Positions 51,234 through 64,000 of a stretch of DNA of 64,000 nt are shown here, in pieces. The notes beneath the pieces are model-generated. The model was given only the letters and a program-made list of their open reading frames with translations, was not told the origin of the DNA and searched no databases. This DNA comes from Vibrio atlanticus (lineage in GTDB: Bacteria > Pseudomonadota > Gammaproteobacteria > Enterobacterales > Vibrionaceae), in contig NZ_AP025460.1 in assembly GCF_024347315.1 (NCBI RefSeq), forward strand, positions 310,001 to 374,000. The letters run 5' to 3'. Made by a program: the position numbers and the translations under genes. Position 1 is the first letter of the stretch, and each line of letters opens with the position of its first letter.

Positions 51234-51301
51234 TACGAAGATACTTACGATGAGTGTCCACACAGATTGATTAGGTTTAGAAAAGTAAAAGAGACGATAT
51301 T

Positions 51302-51378
51302 GGGTCTGTAGCTCAGCTGGTTAGAGCGCTCGCCTGATAAGCGGGAGGTCGGTGGTTCGAGTCCACTCAGACCCACCA
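51302..51378 (+). tRNA. tRNA-Ile (GAT), operon 3 spacer
   Basis: Identical by eye to the operon 2 copy, anticodon GAT, CCA encoded. Confidence 0.98.
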
Positions 51379-51399
51379 ATATCGACTAGAAACAAAGAT

Positions 51400-51475
51400 G
51401 GGGCTATAGCTCAGCTGGGAGAGCGCCTGCCTTGCACGCAGGAGGTCTGCGGTTCGATCCCGCATAGCTCCACCA
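51400..51475 (+). tRNA. tRNA-Ala (TGC), operon 3 spacer
   Basis: Identical by eye to the operon 2 copy, anticodon TGC, CCA encoded. A boxA follows at 51543-51553. Confidence 0.98.
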
Positions 51476-51789
51476 TCTTTAAGTGTTTTTATCTGAAAAT
51501 ATTTAAAAATGGTTTCGAAAGCTTTATTGCTAACGAAAGCAAGCTCTTTAACAATTTGGAAAGCTGACTGATTGATTACTTACGAGTAATTCAATCAAAT
51601 TTAAAAGTTCTCAATGTTTATCTTTCATTAGATAAACACAACAAACACATTCAAGTGTCTTGTATTCGAATCAATGTTTACATTGATTCACAATTGAGTC
51701 CGGCAAACAGTTATCAGGAATTAACCCTTCTTGATGACAACCAAAAACCTTGGTTAGTTGCCATACACTAAGACCCTTTCGGGTTGTAT

Positions 51790-54681
<2,892 letters not shown>

Positions 54682-54796
54682 TACAACACCCAAGGGGTTT
54701 TGTGGACTCAATAGAAAGACCAGACCTTGAATGCGTTTGAAGAGAAACTTTTAAAGCTCTATTAAATAGAGAAGCAGCTTTCCGAATTTTAAAATT

Positions 54797-54916
54797 TGCT
54801 TGGCGACCATAGCATTGTGGACCCACCTGATTCCATGCCGAACTCAGAAGTGAAACACAATAGCGCCGATGGTAGTGTGGGGCTTCCCCATGTGAGAGTA
54901 GGACATCGCCAGGCTT
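54797..54916 (+). rRNA. rrf: 5S ribosomal RNA, operon 3
   Basis: A 120-base copy. The spacer before it matches operon 1 rather than operon 2. The sequence diverges from the other operons soon after its end and leads to two tRNAs. Confidence 0.97.
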
Positions 54917-54981
54917 TAAATTAAATCTTTAGGTTGACCGACCTGGAGATATGGACGCTCACTTAGTGAGTTGACCACTGC

Positions 54982-55058
54982 GGAGTGGTAGTTCAGTTGG
55001 TTAGAATACCGGCCTGTCACGCCGGGGGTCGCGGGTTCGAGTCCCGTCCACTCCGCCA
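54982..55058 (+). tRNA. tRNA-Asp (GTC)
   Basis: A 77-base cloverleaf with acceptor GGAGTGG/CCACTCC, anticodon GTC at 55016-55018, T-arm GGTTCGAGTCC and encoded GCCA end. It is probably cut from the operon 3 transcript. Confidence 0.98.
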
Positions 55059-55092
55059 CTTATTCAGAGGTTCAGCTCTTTAAAACTGAAAT

Positions 55093-55169
<77 letters not shown>

Positions 55170-55176
55170 TATTTAA

Positions 55177-55205
55177 GGCTCTAGCAGAAATGCTAGGGCC
55201 TTTTT
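55177..55205 (+). terminator. Terminator of rRNA operon 3 / tRNA-Trp
   Basis: GGCTCTAGCA and TGCTAGGGCC form a stem with a GAAA loop followed by TTTTT. A decayed copy lies about 130 bases downstream. Confidence 0.9.
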
Positions 55206-55221
55206 GCTTTCTGAAGCTAAT

Positions 55222-55337
55222 TATACGCCATTAGCAAAGCAGCGGATTCTCAGGCTTGCCAAAATAGCGCGTATTGGGAGTCTAAACCTCTACTCCTGCC
55301 ACATACAAAGCTTCAGCAGAAATGCTAGGGCTTTTTT
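55222..55337 (+). pseudogene. Decayed tRNA-Trp copy with its terminator
   Basis: This stretch repeats the tRNA-Trp plus terminator unit with many changes. Shared text includes AAAGCAGCGGATTC (functional: AGAGCAGCGGATTC), GTATTGGGAG, CTCCTGCCA at the 3' end, and CAGCAGAAATGCTAGGGCTT for the terminator. The acceptor 5' half and anticodon loop are destroyed, so it cannot be a working tRNA. The terminator hairpin (55309-55336) could still act. Confidence 0.8.
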
Positions 55338-55360
55338 ACGTCTGTTGCTTCTTCGAAGCA

Positions 55361-55480
55361 ATGTTGGGAGAACTAGGCGCCCTCCTAACTTACCAGTCTG
55401 GTTGAATCTCCGGAGTGCCGACTCAGTCCTCCTCTGGCATATTTAAGGATCTGCCCCGGTAGAAAGACTAGACCCTTCTT
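55361..55480 (+). pseudogene. Possible second, more decayed tRNA-terminator copy
   Basis: GTTGGGAG at 55363 and, further on, CTCTGGCATATTTAAGG with a broken hairpin resemble the end of the functional tRNA-Trp unit (CCCTGCCATATTTAAGG). The middle no longer aligns well. It may derive from a different tRNA; the relation is weaker than for the first copy. Confidence 0.45.
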
Positions 55481-55835
55481 GCTAATGCATCAGGTGTTCT
55501 ATAGAGAAGTTTCGGTTCTAGAACATTGGTGTGCGAAGCTTTAACTCTAATTACAATTCCTCTTCGATCGTGGTTCTCTTTCTACACTTTATTATGCTTT
55601 AAATACTTCACTTGAAAAGAAGGCCATGTATCTTTACTTAATTTAATTCCGTAAATGCTTTGTGTTTATCTTCGCTCGAATGCACTCAAACTGGTGGTTG
55701 CTTGTTGGCCTGTTTGGAAGCGTTAGGTACGACAAAGAGTCGTGATTTCAGATAGCAATCATGACTAAAGTAGTGGTCAGAGATAAGGGAGCAACTTGTA
55801 GGCTAGAGAGGCGTGCTTGTTGATGGACACAGGTA
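55481..55835. other. Intergenic stretch with no feature seen
   Basis: This stretch between the tRNA remnants and the antiporter terminator holds no frame with a credible start and ribosome binding site, no tRNA-like fold and no clear repeat. Confidence 0.6.
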
Positions 55836-55865
55836 CAAAAAAGGCCGCTTATACTAAGCGACCTT
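55836..55865 (-). terminator. Terminator of the antiporter gene
   Basis: On the minus strand AAGGTCGCTTA pairs with TAAGCGGCCTT and is followed by TTTTT. It lies 19 bases after the antiporter stop. Confidence 0.85.
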
Positions 55866-55883
55866 CGTTTATATTTTTCGGTG

Positions 55884-57164
55884 TTAATCCAATTCTTTCT
55901 CAGCTTGTTTCGCTTTCTCTATCATTGGAGTGATTGTCGAACCTTGAACTAATATTGAGAACACAACAACAGCATAGGTCATAACGAGGATTATCTCTTT
56001 AACATCGATTGCCTTGTCTTCAATCACCCAGATACCTGAAGGGATTGAAAGTGCCATGGCTAGAGCTAAGCCTCCGCGTAAACCACCCCAAGTTAGAATC
56101 TTAGTCGACCACGGGTTGTAAGTTCTAAAGCGTTTAAATCCCATATAAGACAAGAAAACACTTAGATAGCGTGCACTCAATACTAGAGGGACTGCGAACG
56201 CCATCAAAATCCAATCTTCTTGGTGGAACTTGAATAGCAGCATAGACATACCAATCAATAAGAATAGTACGCCATTTAAGAACTCATCTATTAATTCCCA
56301 GAAATGGTCTAGGTGATCCTCACTTTCCTTAGAAAATCCGATGAAGCGTGTCCAGTTGCCTATCATGATACCAGATACCACCATTGCTAATGGTCCAGAT
56401 ACATGAAGAACCTCTGCAAAAGCATAACCAGCTGTAGGAATACCGATGGTTAATAGCAACTCCATCGAGTGGTCATCTGTGTTGCTGATTAGATAGTGGA
56501 ATATCAAACCTAGAACAAATCCGTAGACGATACCGCCAATAGCCTCTTGGACGAATAACATGGTCACGCTACCTACAGTCGGTGCTTCTGTGCCGAACGC
56601 AATGGTAAATAGGGTTACGAAGATAACTAGGCCAAAACCATCGTTGAATAGAGATTCTCCCTCGATTTGAGTAGAGATTCGTCTGGGAGCATCGAGCTTC
56701 TTCACTATTGCTAATACAGCTATTGGATCGGTTGGAGATATTAGAGAACCAAACAGTAAGCAATAAATTAGGTCAAATTGAATACCGATAAATTGACAGA
56801 CCCCATAAAGTACAAAGCCAATAAAGAATGTCGAAAATAGTGTAGCACCAAGAGCGAGTACCGTTATTTCCCATTTCTGATCTTTTAGATTAGGTAACTT
56901 AATTCCCAAACCACCTGCAAAAAGTAAGAATCCCAGTATTCCTTTTAGGAGGAAGTCTTCAAAGTTGATACTGGCAACGGTTTCTGAGGCGATGTCAGCC
57001 AATTGGAACCAATTGTTTTGTCCCGCAATGATAATCAATAGAGATAGCATCATTGAGCCAGCTGTGATGGCGATGGTTGTCTGCATTTTACCAATTTTGG
57101 TATTAACGAAAGCAATAAGCATGGCTGCAGCGGACAAGAAGCATAAGGTGTAATAGACCGACAT
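55884..57164 (-). CDS. CPA1-family Na+(K+)/H+ antiporter, NhaP-like
   Basis: From the ATG at 57164 the product is 426 residues with about twelve membrane helices. Family signatures are FLLFAGGLGIKL, the ion-pathway motif SPTDPIAVLAI, ESLFNDGFGLVIF with the key Asn-Asp pair, and WGGLRGGLALAMAL with the arginine of the last conserved helix. It exchanges cytoplasmic Na+ or K+ for protons, important for a marine bacterium. The C-terminal tail is short, so no TrkA-type regulatory domain is present. An in-frame upstream start at 57227 would add 21 residues and is less likely. It is divergent from metH. Confidence 0.88.
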   Translation of the reverse strand: MSVYYTLCFLSAAAMLIAFVNTKIGKMQTTIAITAGSMMLSLLIIIAGQNNWFQLADIASETVASINFEDFLLKGILGFLLFAGGLGIKLPNLKDQKWEITVLALGATLFSTFFIGFVLYGVCQFIGIQFDLIYCLLFGSLISPTDPIAVLAIVKKLDAPRRISTQIEGESLFNDGFGLVIFVTLFTIAFGTEAPTVGSVTMLFVQEAIGGIVYGFVLGLIFHYLISNTDDHSMELLLTIGIPTAGYAFAEVLHVSGPLAMVVSGIMIGNWTRFIGFSKESEDHLDHFWELIDEFLNGVLFLLIGMSMLLFKFHQEDWILMAFAVPLVLSARYLSVFLSYMGFKRFRTYNPWSTKILTWGGLRGGLALAMALSIPSGIWVIEDKAIDVKEIILVMTYAVVVFSILVQGSTITPMIEKAKQAEKELD

Positions 57165-57266
57165 TGGGATTCCAATATGTAACAAAATATGAATATTAAT
57201 TCTCGTTCTCTCATGCTCAAATAGCAAACATTTTTTGTCATGACTTGGTCATTTACTTCATGTTTT

Positions 57267-57282
57267 AGACGTCTAGACTCCT
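57267..57282 (+). promoter_or_regulatory. Tandem MetJ boxes upstream of metH
   Basis: AGACGTCT (57267-57274, a perfect met box) is followed directly by AGACTCCT (57275-57282), giving the side-by-side eight-base repeats that MetJ dimers bind with S-adenosylmethionine. They lie 50-65 bases before the metH start. Confidence 0.85.
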
Positions 57283-57332
57283 TTTGAATGTGTGGTAGGA
57301 TGGAGGGATAATTAAAGGAATGAGGTTGTATC

Positions 57333-60300
57333 GTGGGAAGTGATGTAAGGCAAAAGATTGACGCTCTGTTGAAGCAACGAATTTTACTGATTGATGGTGG
57401 CATGGGTACCATGATTCAGGATTATAAATTGGAAGAGCAAGACTATCGCGGTGAGCGATTTGCTGATTGGCATAGTGACTTAAAAGGTAACAATGACCTT
57501 TTGGTACTTACGCAGCCTAAGCTTATCAAAGATATCCATATGGAGTATTTGGGAGCCGGTGCTGATATCCTCGAGACCAATACCTTTAACGCTACAACCA
57601 TCGCTATGGCCGACTATGATATGGAAAGTCTCAGCGAAGAAATTAACTATGCTGCTGCTAAGTTGGCTCGTGAAGCGGCAGATGAATGGACAGTGAAGAC
57701 TCCTGATAAACCCCGTTTCGTGGCGGGTGTGTTAGGTCCAACTAACCGAACTTGTTCTCTCTCTCCAGATGTTAATGATCCGGGTTATCGTAATGTTAGC
57801 TTTGATGAACTTGTTGAGGCTTACTCTGAATCGACTCGTGCGCTTATCAAGGGCGGTTCAGACTTAATTCTTATTGAAACTATCTTCGATACGTTAAACG
57901 CGAAAGCGTGTGCTTTTGCGGTTGAATCTGTCTTTGAAGAAGTAGGTATCATTTTACCGGTTATGATCTCCGGTACTATCACAGATGCATCTGGTCGGAC
58001 GCTTTCCGGACAAACAACAGAAGCATTCTATAATGCCCTTCGTCATGTAAAACCTATCTCATTTGGATTGAACTGTGCATTAGGCCCAGATGAATTGCGT
58101 GAATATGTCGGTGAGATGTCTCGTATCTCCGAATGTCATGTTTCTGCACACCCTAATGCGGGTTTACCTAACGCATTTGGTGAGTATGACCTTTCTCCCG
58201 AAGATATGGCTGAACACGTCAAGGAATGGGCTGAAAGTGGTTTCTTGAACTTAATTGGTGGTTGTTGTGGTACGACGCCAGAACATATACGCCAAATGGC
58301 AGAAGCTGTTGAAGGTGTAACACCGCGCCAATTACCAGATTTACCCGTCTCTTGTCGTCTCTCTGGTTTAGAGCCATTGACGATATCCAAGGAATCTCTG
58401 TTTGTTAACGTGGGTGAGCGAACTAACGTTACGGGCTCTGCTCGCTTTAAGCGCCTTATCAAAGAAGAGCTATATGATGAAGCTTTGAGTGTGGCTCGAG
58501 AGCAAGTTGAGAATGGCGCTCAAATTATCGATATCAACATGGATGAAGGGATGCTAGACGCTGAGGCGTGTATGGTTAAATTCCTTAATCTATGTGCGTC
58601 TGAGCCTGAGATCTCGAAAGTGCCAGTCATGGTCGACTCTTCAAAATGGGAAGTTATTGAAGCGGGTCTGAAATGTATTCAGGGTAAAGGCATCGTTAAC
58701 TCGATCTCATTGAAGGAAGGGAAAGAGAAGTTTGTCGAACAAGCGAAACTGGTTCGCCGATATGGTGCTGCCGTTATCGTGATGGCGTTCGATGAAGTTG
58801 GCCAAGCTGACACTCGAGAGCGTAAGGTTGAGATTTGCACTAATGCCTACAATATTCTGGTTGATGAAGTGGGCTTCCCACCTGAAGATATTATTTTTGA
58901 CCCGAACATTTTTGCTGTGGCGACAGGTATTGATGAGCATAACAACTATGCGGTCGATTTCATTGAAGCTGTAGGGGACATCAAACGAGACTTACCTCAT
59001 GCGATGATTTCTGGTGGTGTATCGAATGTTTCGTTCTCATTCCGAGGTAATAACTACGTTCGTGAGGCTATCCACGCAGTATTCCTATACCACTGCTTTA
59101 AAAACGGTATGGATATGGGCATCGTAAATGCTGGGCAATTAGAGATTTACGATAATGTCCCTGAGGATTTACGTGAAGCCGTTGAAGATGTGGTTCTAAA
59201 CCGCCGAGATGATTCCACTGAGCGCTTGCTAGATATCGCAACTGAATATCTAGAGCGTGCAGTTGGAAAAGTTGAAGATAAATCTGCTTTAGAGTGGCGT
59301 ACCTGGCCAGTAGAAAAACGCTTAGAGCATTCCTTAGTGAAAGGTATTACCGACTTTATTGTTGAAGATACCGAAGAAGCTCGTGTTAATGCCTCTCGCC
59401 CTATCGAGGTGATAGAAGGCCCATTAATGGATGGTATGAATGTGGTTGGTGACCTCTTTGGTGAAGGTAAGATGTTCCTTCCTCAAGTGGTGAAATCTGC
59501 ACGTGTTATGAAGCAAGCGGTAGCCCATCTAGAGCCATTTATCAATGCAACCAAAGACGTAGGTGCAACTAACGGAAAAATCTTACTTGCGACCGTAAAA
59601 GGCGATGTTCACGATATTGGAAAAAATATTGTGGGCGTTGTCTTGCAGTGTAATAACTACGAAATTATCGATTTAGGCGTGATGGTTTCATGTGAAAAAA
59701 TCCTTAAGGTCGCTAAGGAAGAAAACGTCGATATCATTGGCCTTTCGGGTTTGATCACTCCTTCCCTGGATGAGATGGTGCATGTTGCGAAAGAAATGGA
59801 AAGGCAAGGCTTTAAACTGCCTCTTCTGATCGGTGGAGCAACCACATCTAAAGCGCATACAGCCGTTAAGATTGAACAGAACTACTCTGAGCCTGTGGTC
59901 TACGTAAACAATGCTTCACGTGCGGTGGGTGTGTGTACCTCTCTACTATCTAACGAACTGAAACCTGCATTTGTTGAGAAGTTGAATATTGATTACGATC
60001 GCGTTCGCGATCAGCATAATCGTAAGAAGCCTCGTACTAAACCGGTCACTCTTGAAAGAGCACGTGCTAATAAAGTAGCTATCGATTGGGATGCTTACAC
60101 GCCACCGGCACCCGCTAAACCGGGAGTTCACATCTTTAATGATTTTGATGTGGCAACTTTGCGTCAGTACATCGACTGGACTCCATTCTTTATGACATGG
60201 TCATTGGTCGGTAAATACCCTGCAATTCTTGATCATGAAGAAGTGGGCGAGGAAGCGAAACGCTTATTCAAAGATGCCAACGATTTATTGGATCGAGTAC

Positions 60301-61010
60301 AGAAAGAGAAATTACTTGAAGCTCGTGGGATGTGTGCGATGTTCCCTGCTAACAGCGTTGGCGATGATATCGAAGTGTATACCGATGAATCTCGTACTGA
60401 AGTGTTAAAGGTTTTACACAACCTTCGTCAGCAAACCGAGAAGCCAAAAGGTTTTAACTACTGTTTGTCTGATTACATTGCGCCGAAAGATAGCGGTAAA
60501 GCGGACTGGATTGGTGGCTTTGCGGTGACTGGTGGTATCGGCGAGCGTGAGCTTGCTGATGAATACAAAGCCAACGGTGATGACTACAACGCGATTATGA
60601 TTCAGGCGGTTGCTGACCGATTGGCTGAAGCGTTCGCTGAATACCTGCATAAAGAAGTGAGAAAGGACATTTGGGGCTACTCGCCGGATGAGGATCTGTC
60701 TAATGACGATTTGATTCGTGAGAAGTACCAAGGTATTCGTCCAGCTCCAGGTTACCCTGCTTGCCCAGAACATACAGAAAAAGGAACGTTGTGGGAGTTG
60801 ATGGACGTTGAAAAAGCGATCGACATGTCACTAACCACGAGCTACGCGATGTGGCCTGGTGCTTCAGTGTCTGGTATGTATTTTTCACATCCTGATGCCC
60901 GATACTTTGCGATTGCACAGATTCAACAGGATCAAGTGGATAGCTATGCCGACCGTAAAGGTTGGGATATGTTGGAAGCTGAGAAGTGGTTAGGCCCAAA
61001 CATTAACTAG
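57333..61010 (+). CDS. metH: Cobalamin-dependent methionine synthase
   Basis: The 1225-residue product is full-length MetH, which moves a methyl group from methyltetrahydrofolate via cobalamin to homocysteine. The homocysteine domain has its zinc cysteines in LNCALG (about 250) and [10 protein letters not shown] (about 312). The folate domain follows from [12 protein letters not shown]. The cobalamin domain carries [12 protein letters not shown] with the lower-ligand histidine near residue 758. The C-terminal activation domain has [15 protein letters not shown] near 1135 for AdoMet binding. It starts with GTG; the nearby ATG at 57320 is out of frame. Regulated by MetJ as judged by its boxes. 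Confidence 0.98.
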   Translation: MGSDVRQKIDALLKQRILLIDGGMGTMIQDYKLEEQDYRGERFADWHSDLKGNNDLLVLTQPKLIKDIHMEYLGAGADILETNTFNATTIAMADYDMESLSEEINYAAAKLAREAADEWTVKTPDKPRFVAGVLGPTNRTCSLSPDVNDPGYRNVSFDELVEAYSESTRALIKGGSDLILIETIFDTLNAKACAFAVESVFEEVGIILPVMISGTITDASGRTLSGQTTEAFYNALRHVKPISFGLNCALGPDELREYVGEMSRISECHVSAHPNAGLPNAFGEYDLSPEDMAEHVKEWAESGFLNLIGGCCGTTPEHIRQMAEAVEGVTPRQLPDLPVSCRLSGLEPLTISKESLFVNVGERTNVTGSARFKRLIKEELYDEALSVAREQVENGAQIIDINMDEGMLDAEACMVKFLNLCASEPEISKVPVMVDSSKWEVIEAGLKCIQGKGIVNSISLKEGKEKFVEQAKLVRRYGAAVIVMAFDEVGQADTRERKVEICTNAYNILVDEVGFPPEDIIFDPNIFAVATGIDEHNNYAVDFIEAVGDIKRDLPHAMISGGVSNVSFSFRGNNYVREAIHAVFLYHCFKNGMDMGIVNAGQLEIYDNVPEDLREAVEDVVLNRRDDSTERLLDIATEYLERAVGKVEDKSALEWRTWPVEKRLEHSLVKGITDFIVEDTEEARVNASRPIEVIEGPLMDGMNVVGDLFGEGKMFLPQVVKSARVMKQAVAHLEPFINATKDVGATNGKILLATVKGDVHDIGKNIVGVVLQCNNYEIIDLGVMVSCEKILKVAKEENVDIIGLSGLITPSLDEMVHVAKEMERQGFKLPLLIGGATTSKAHTAVKIEQNYSEPVVYVNNASRAVGVCTSLLSNELKPAFVEKLNIDYDRVRDQHNRKKPRTKPVTLERARANKVAIDWDAYTPPAPAKPGVHIFNDFDVATLRQYIDWTPFFMTWSLVGKYPAILDHEEVGEEAKRLFKDANDLLDRVQKEKLLEARGMCAMFPANSVGDDIEVYTDESRTEVLKVLHNLRQQTEKPKGFNYCLSDYIAPKDSGKADWIGGFAVTGGIGERELADEYKANGDDYNAIMIQAVADRLAEAFAEYLHKEVRKDIWGYSPDEDLSNDDLIREKYQGIRPAPGYPACPEHTEKGTLWELMDVEKAIDMSLTTSYAMWPGASVSGMYFSHPDARYFAIAQIQQDQVDSYADRKGWDMLEAEKWLGPNIN

Positions 61011-61052
61011 TTTGAATCTATAACGAGCTTTGATTCGTAACGTAAAAAAGAG

Positions 61053-61080
61053 AAAGGGTTGCTTAATAGCAACCCTTTTT
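61053..61080 (+). terminator. Terminator between metH and lysC
   Basis: AAAGGGTTGCT and AGCAACCCTTT form an eleven-base stem with T-rich sequence on the plus side; the AT-rich flank may also let it work for lysC from the other side. Confidence 0.9.
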
Positions 61081-61125
61081 GTATCTGTAATTTAGTTATT
61101 TATCTGTCGATGATAAACGGACTAT

Positions 61126-62493
61126 CTACTCAAATAACTCTTGATGAAGTTTTTGAATCGCCAGCTTAGACACAGATTCATCTAGCAAGAAGCATAGGTT
61201 GTGTGGGCTTGCTCCGTAACAAATCATACGTAGGTTGAAATCTTCTAGAGTGCCGAATACCTGCTTTGCATAGCCTTTGCTTTCGCTCATGTTGTTACCA
61301 ATAAGAGCAACAAGGCATAGGTCGTGCTCAATATCTACGGAACACAACTCTTCAAGCTCAAGGCGAGCGGCTTCAGGTAACTCAGGAGCACCACCTGAGG
61401 TATCGGTTTGATCGAGAGTAAGTGAGACACTGATCTCTGAGGTGGTGATAAGATCGACTGAGATCTTATGTTTAGCCAGGATCTCGAATACCTTTGCCAA
61501 AAAACCATAGGCATGGAACATGTTAGCGCTGCGTAGCGTAACCATGGTTTGGTTGCAGCGTAGGGCAAGCGCTCTGAACAGAGGAGAGCTTTCAACTTGT
61601 TGACGAATCCATGTTCCACCAAGCTCTGGTGCTTTTGATGAGCCGACAAAAACAGGGATTTGATGGCGTAGTGCAGGAACCAGAGTTGAAGGGTGTAATA
61701 TTTTCGCGCCAAAGTTTGCCATCTCAGATGCCTCACTGAAGCTGATCTCTGGGATAGGAGATGCTTTCGATGCGATGCGTGGATCTGTGGTGTAGATGCC
61801 TGGAACATCAGTCCAAATTTCTAAGCCAATCGCTTGTACCGACTCCGCAATCAGTGCAGCTGAATAATCACTGCCGCCACGACCTAACGTTGTGGTGTTA
61901 CCTTCGCTGTCGGCACCGATAAAACCTTGGGTAACGACAACTTGTTCTTCGCAAAGTGGAATCAGTTTCTGCTGTGCAAGGGCTGCAATATCTTCCAGTT
62001 GTGGTTCTGCTTTACCGAAATCATCATTGGTGCGCATCACTTCTCTGATATCAAAACGAGTCGCTGGTGTATCACGTTCGCGAATGATTTGAGCGAGGAT
62101 ATGTGTCGACATCAGTTCGCCACATGCCACTAGGTGATCAGTGAGTTTGGTACTGGCTTGGAATGATGCGGCTTCTGCAGCGCTCGCAATATCATCCAGA
62201 ATACAGTGCACATCTTTTTCAATGCTAATTGGGTCTGCTAGCTGAGCAAGAATCGTATTATGAATGTCGGTTAACTGTGTGACTAGTTCTTGGCGACGAG
62301 TTTTATCTTGAACACCATTCGCGAGTTCAACAAGCAGGTTAGTCACGCCAGAGCATGCGCTACTCACGACCAGTTTCGTATTTGAGTTGTTTTCAATAAT
62401 GGCAGCACAACGGCTCATTGCTTCAAAGTTGGCAACACTTGTTCCACCAAACTTAGCGACATTAAAAGAACCAGCTACATTAGATGCACTCAC
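61126..62493 (-). CDS. lysC: Lysine-sensitive aspartokinase III
   Basis: The 455-residue monofunctional aspartokinase catalyses the first step from aspartate to lysine, threonine and methionine. Seen are KFGGTSVANFEAM, FIGADSEGNTTTLGRGGSDYSAALIAE, the aspartate-binding region IWTDVPGIYTTDPR, and a C-terminal ACT pair with feedback-site text HAYGFLAKVFEILAKHKISVDLITTSEISVSLTLD. It starts with GTG seven bases after GGAG. A lysine riboswitch in its leader supports the lysine-responsive type III call. It is divergent from the aminotransferase gene. Confidence 0.96.
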   Translation of the reverse strand: MSASNVAGSFNVAKFGGTSVANFEAMSRCAAIIENNSNTKLVVSSACSGVTNLLVELANGVQDKTRRQELVTQLTDIHNTILAQLADPISIEKDVHCILDDIASAAEAASFQASTKLTDHLVACGELMSTHILAQIIRERDTPATRFDIREVMRTNDDFGKAEPQLEDIAALAQQKLIPLCEEQVVVTQGFIGADSEGNTTTLGRGGSDYSAALIAESVQAIGLEIWTDVPGIYTTDPRIASKASPIPEISFSEASEMANFGAKILHPSTLVPALRHQIPVFVGSSKAPELGGTWIRQQVESSPLFRALALRCNQTMVTLRSANMFHAYGFLAKVFEILAKHKISVDLITTSEISVSLTLDQTDTSGGAPELPEAARLELEELCSVDIEHDLCLVALIGNNMSESKGYAKQVFGTLEDFNLRMICYGASPHNLCFLLDESVSKLAIQKLHQELFE

Positions 62494-62604
62494 GATATAT
62501 CTCCCACGATTTCCTAAAATAAAATTACTGTTGGGTAATCCAACGTCCGATGTTTTTCGAAGAGAGTTTTAGAGCAAAAAAGAGAGGAATTATTAGAATA
62601 GTAA

Positions 62605-62780
62605 CCTCAGAAGCTCTTCACCATATAGAAATGGCGACAGTTAACGGGATTCAGCCCGCTCAACCGATAATAAAGGTCCTGCATCCTTTTATTATCTCGG
62701 CACTGCTCCCCATGAATGTTTTGTATTGGAAATGCGGTTCCACAAAACACCTGCCTGGGCAGTGCTCCTCTTCTGCTAGA
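62605..62780 (-). ncRNA. Lysine riboswitch (L box) in the lysC leader
   Basis: On the minus strand the leader follows the L-box consensus. P1 strand CAGAAG with AGGAGC comes first, then a GGGGAGCAGTGCCGAGAT segment, a pairing ATAATAAAAGG/CCTTTATTAT hairpin, and TCGGTTGAGCGGGCTGAATCC. CTGTCGCC and GGTGAAGAGCTTCTG, which closes P1, come last. The aptamer binds lysine and lowers lysC expression. About 110 bases lie between aptamer and start codon; no clear terminator is seen there, so control may be at translation. Confidence 0.93.
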
Positions 62781-62790
62781 TAGCCATTTC

Positions 62791-62819
62791 ATTGAACGTG
62801 TTTGCGCAAATAATGTCAA
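62791..62819 (-). promoter_or_regulatory. Promoter of the lysC riboswitch transcript
   Basis: Reading the minus strand, TTGACA (62814-62819), 17 bases, TTCAAT (62791-62796) would start transcription just before the aptamer. The -35 is perfect and the -10 is weak, which suits a regulated gene. Confidence 0.6.
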
Positions 62820-62956
62820 TCCGTAACGTGAGATAATTGAAAAATAATTTTAACAATTATGTGACACTGGTTTGACCTCAATACTTATGGCTAATTGCTG
62901 AGGTAATCAATTTGCTTTAGGGTGGACTGATCACAACATTAACGTAAGGGATGTAC

Positions 62957-64000
62957 ATGTCTAATTTAACACTCACTGCTGCTATCGATAGCTTTTATCC
63001 GCCACACCGAACGTTAATGGGGCCGGGGCCTTCAGACATTTCTCCTCAAGTTTTACAGGCATTAAGCCGTCCAACCATTGGTCACCTCGACCCGCTATTT
63101 ATTGCGATGATGGATGAGCTTAAACAACTTCTTAAGTATGCATTCCAAACAGAGAATGAATTTACGATTGCTGTCTCTGCTCCAGGCAGTGCGGGCATGG
63201 AAACCTGTTTTGTTAATTTGATTGAGCCTGGTGAAAAGGTCATTGTTTGTCGTAACGGTGTTTTTGGTGAGCGTATGCGCGAGAATGTTGTTCGCTGTGG
63301 TGGTGAAGCCATCCTTGTTGATGACGAGTGGGGTAAGCCCGTTTCAGTTGAAAAGGTAGAAAAGGCATTGGCTGAAAACCCCGATGCTGTTGCTGTCGCA
63401 TTTGTGCATGCCGAGACGTCTACTGGCGCGTTATCGGATGCTCAAGCTATTTCCGCAGTCGCTCGCCAGTTTGATGCATTGTCGATTGTGGATGCGGTGA
63501 CATCATTAGGTGGTGTGCCATTGTTGGTTGATGAATGGCAACTCGATGCGGTTTATTCAGGCAGTCAGAAGTGTCTGTCTTGTGTACCTGGTTTATCTCC
63601 CGTGACGTTCTCTCAACGTGCTGTCGATAAAATGAAAGCACGTCAAGCTCCCGTACAAAGCTGGTTCTTGGATCAGAGCTTGGTATTAGGTTATTGGAGT
63701 GGAGAAGGTAAGCGTAGCTATCACCACACTGCGCCTGTGAACAGCCTATATGCTCTGCATGAGTCGTTGGTTTTATTGAAAAATGAAGGCCTGGATAATG
63801 CGTGGTCACGTCACCATGCGATGCACCAAGAGCTTAAAGAAGGCGTAGAAGCACTAGGATTAAAGTTTGTGGTTGATGAAGAGAGTCGCCTACCTCAATT
63901 GAATGCGCTTTACTTCCCTGAAGGGATTGATGAAGCCAAAATAAGAACGCAGCTGTTAGAAGAATATAATCTTGAAATCGGTGCAGGCCTTGGCTCTTTA
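62957..64000 (+). CDS. PLP-dependent class V aminotransferase (serine-pyruvate/alanine-glyoxylate type), 3' end cut
   Basis: An open frame of 348 codons runs off the right edge from the ATG at 62957 (AAGGGA seven bases upstream). It opens with PPHRTLMGPGPSDISPQVLQALSRPTIGHLDP, the hallmark of serine-pyruvate/alanine-glyoxylate aminotransferases. It has APGSAGMETCFVNLIEPGE, HAETSTGAL, VDAVTSLGG with the PLP-binding aspartate, and the Schiff-base lysine in SGSQKCLSCVPGLSP. The substrate cannot be decided from sequence. Roughly 30 residues are missing if it is of usual size. An ATG at 62951 is also in frame. Confidence 0.9.
   Translation, partial: MSNLTLTAAIDSFYPPHRTLMGPGPSDISPQVLQALSRPTIGHLDPLFIAMMDELKQLLKYAFQTENEFTIAVSAPGSAGMETCFVNLIEPGEKVIVCRNGVFGERMRENVVRCGGEAILVDDEWGKPVSVEKVEKALAENPDAVAVAFVHAETSTGALSDAQAISAVARQFDALSIVDAVTSLGGVPLLVDEWQLDAVYSGSQKCLSCVPGLSPVTFSQRAVDKMKARQAPVQSWFLDQSLVLGYWSGEGKRSYHHTAPVNSLYALHESLVLLKNEGLDNAWSRHHAMHQELKEGVEALGLKFVVDEESRLPQLNALYFPEGIDEAKIRTQLLEEYNLEIGAGLGSL

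Noticed and set aside
55204..55446. 80-codon frame after tRNA-Trp
   Set aside because: It covers the decayed tRNA-Trp copies, whose similarity to the functional tRNA explains the sequence.

Overview
The window is a piece of a Vibrio main chromosome carrying a prophage. The host call rests on the 16S/23S sequences and on gene order. dusA-pspG, cysJIH, the rRNA operons with trailing tRNA-Asp and tRNA-Trp, a CPA1 Na+/H+ antiporter, metH, lysC with a lysine riboswitch, and a class V aminotransferase follow one another as they do, from memory, in Vibrio chromosome 1. I cannot name the species.

Positions 1 to about 30.6 kb are a temperate myophage-type prophage whose left end lies outside the window. 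Its integrase (29342-30409, minus) sits beside the 5' end of dusA, a known insertion site. From the attachment end leftwards the order is: integrase; an AT-rich cargo (moron) block with a GHKL-ATPase/STAS protein, a STAS-like protein and membrane proteins; a Mu-HTH/LexA-like repressor; two tandem PrtN-like regulators and a CII-like regulator; a replication block with an exonuclease, small overlapping genes and a P2 A-type HUH initiator; a DNA adenine methylase; an Ogr-like late activator; and a TrfB/KorA-like regulator. The structural genes are a chimera. Head genes are P2-like (Q and P rightward; O, N, L, R, S leftward). The tail is Mu-like: DUF2635, sheath and tube in one transcription unit, and gpN, gp44-gp48, fibre and fibre assembly in another. 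The lysis cassette (holin, SAR-type lysozyme, Rz with nested Rz1) lies between them. The P2 gpM-like small terminase gene is not between N and L but downstream of the tail tube gene.

From 30.5 to 37.8 kb is host sequence: dusA, pspG with a sigma-54 promoter, an outer-membrane beta-barrel protein, a small conserved gene, and the sulfite assimilation operon cysJIH.

From 37.9 to 55.2 kb there are three complete rRNA operons in tandem, all rightward. The first has no tRNA in its 16S-23S spacer. The second and third carry tRNA-Ile and tRNA-Ala. The third is followed by tRNA-Asp and tRNA-Trp, then by at least one decayed tRNA-Trp-plus-terminator copy. Variant sites show the third operon to be a mosaic of the other two.

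From 55.8 kb to the end are the antiporter (minus), metH with tandem MetJ boxes, lysC (minus) behind a lysine riboswitch, and the start of the aminotransferase, cut by the window edge.
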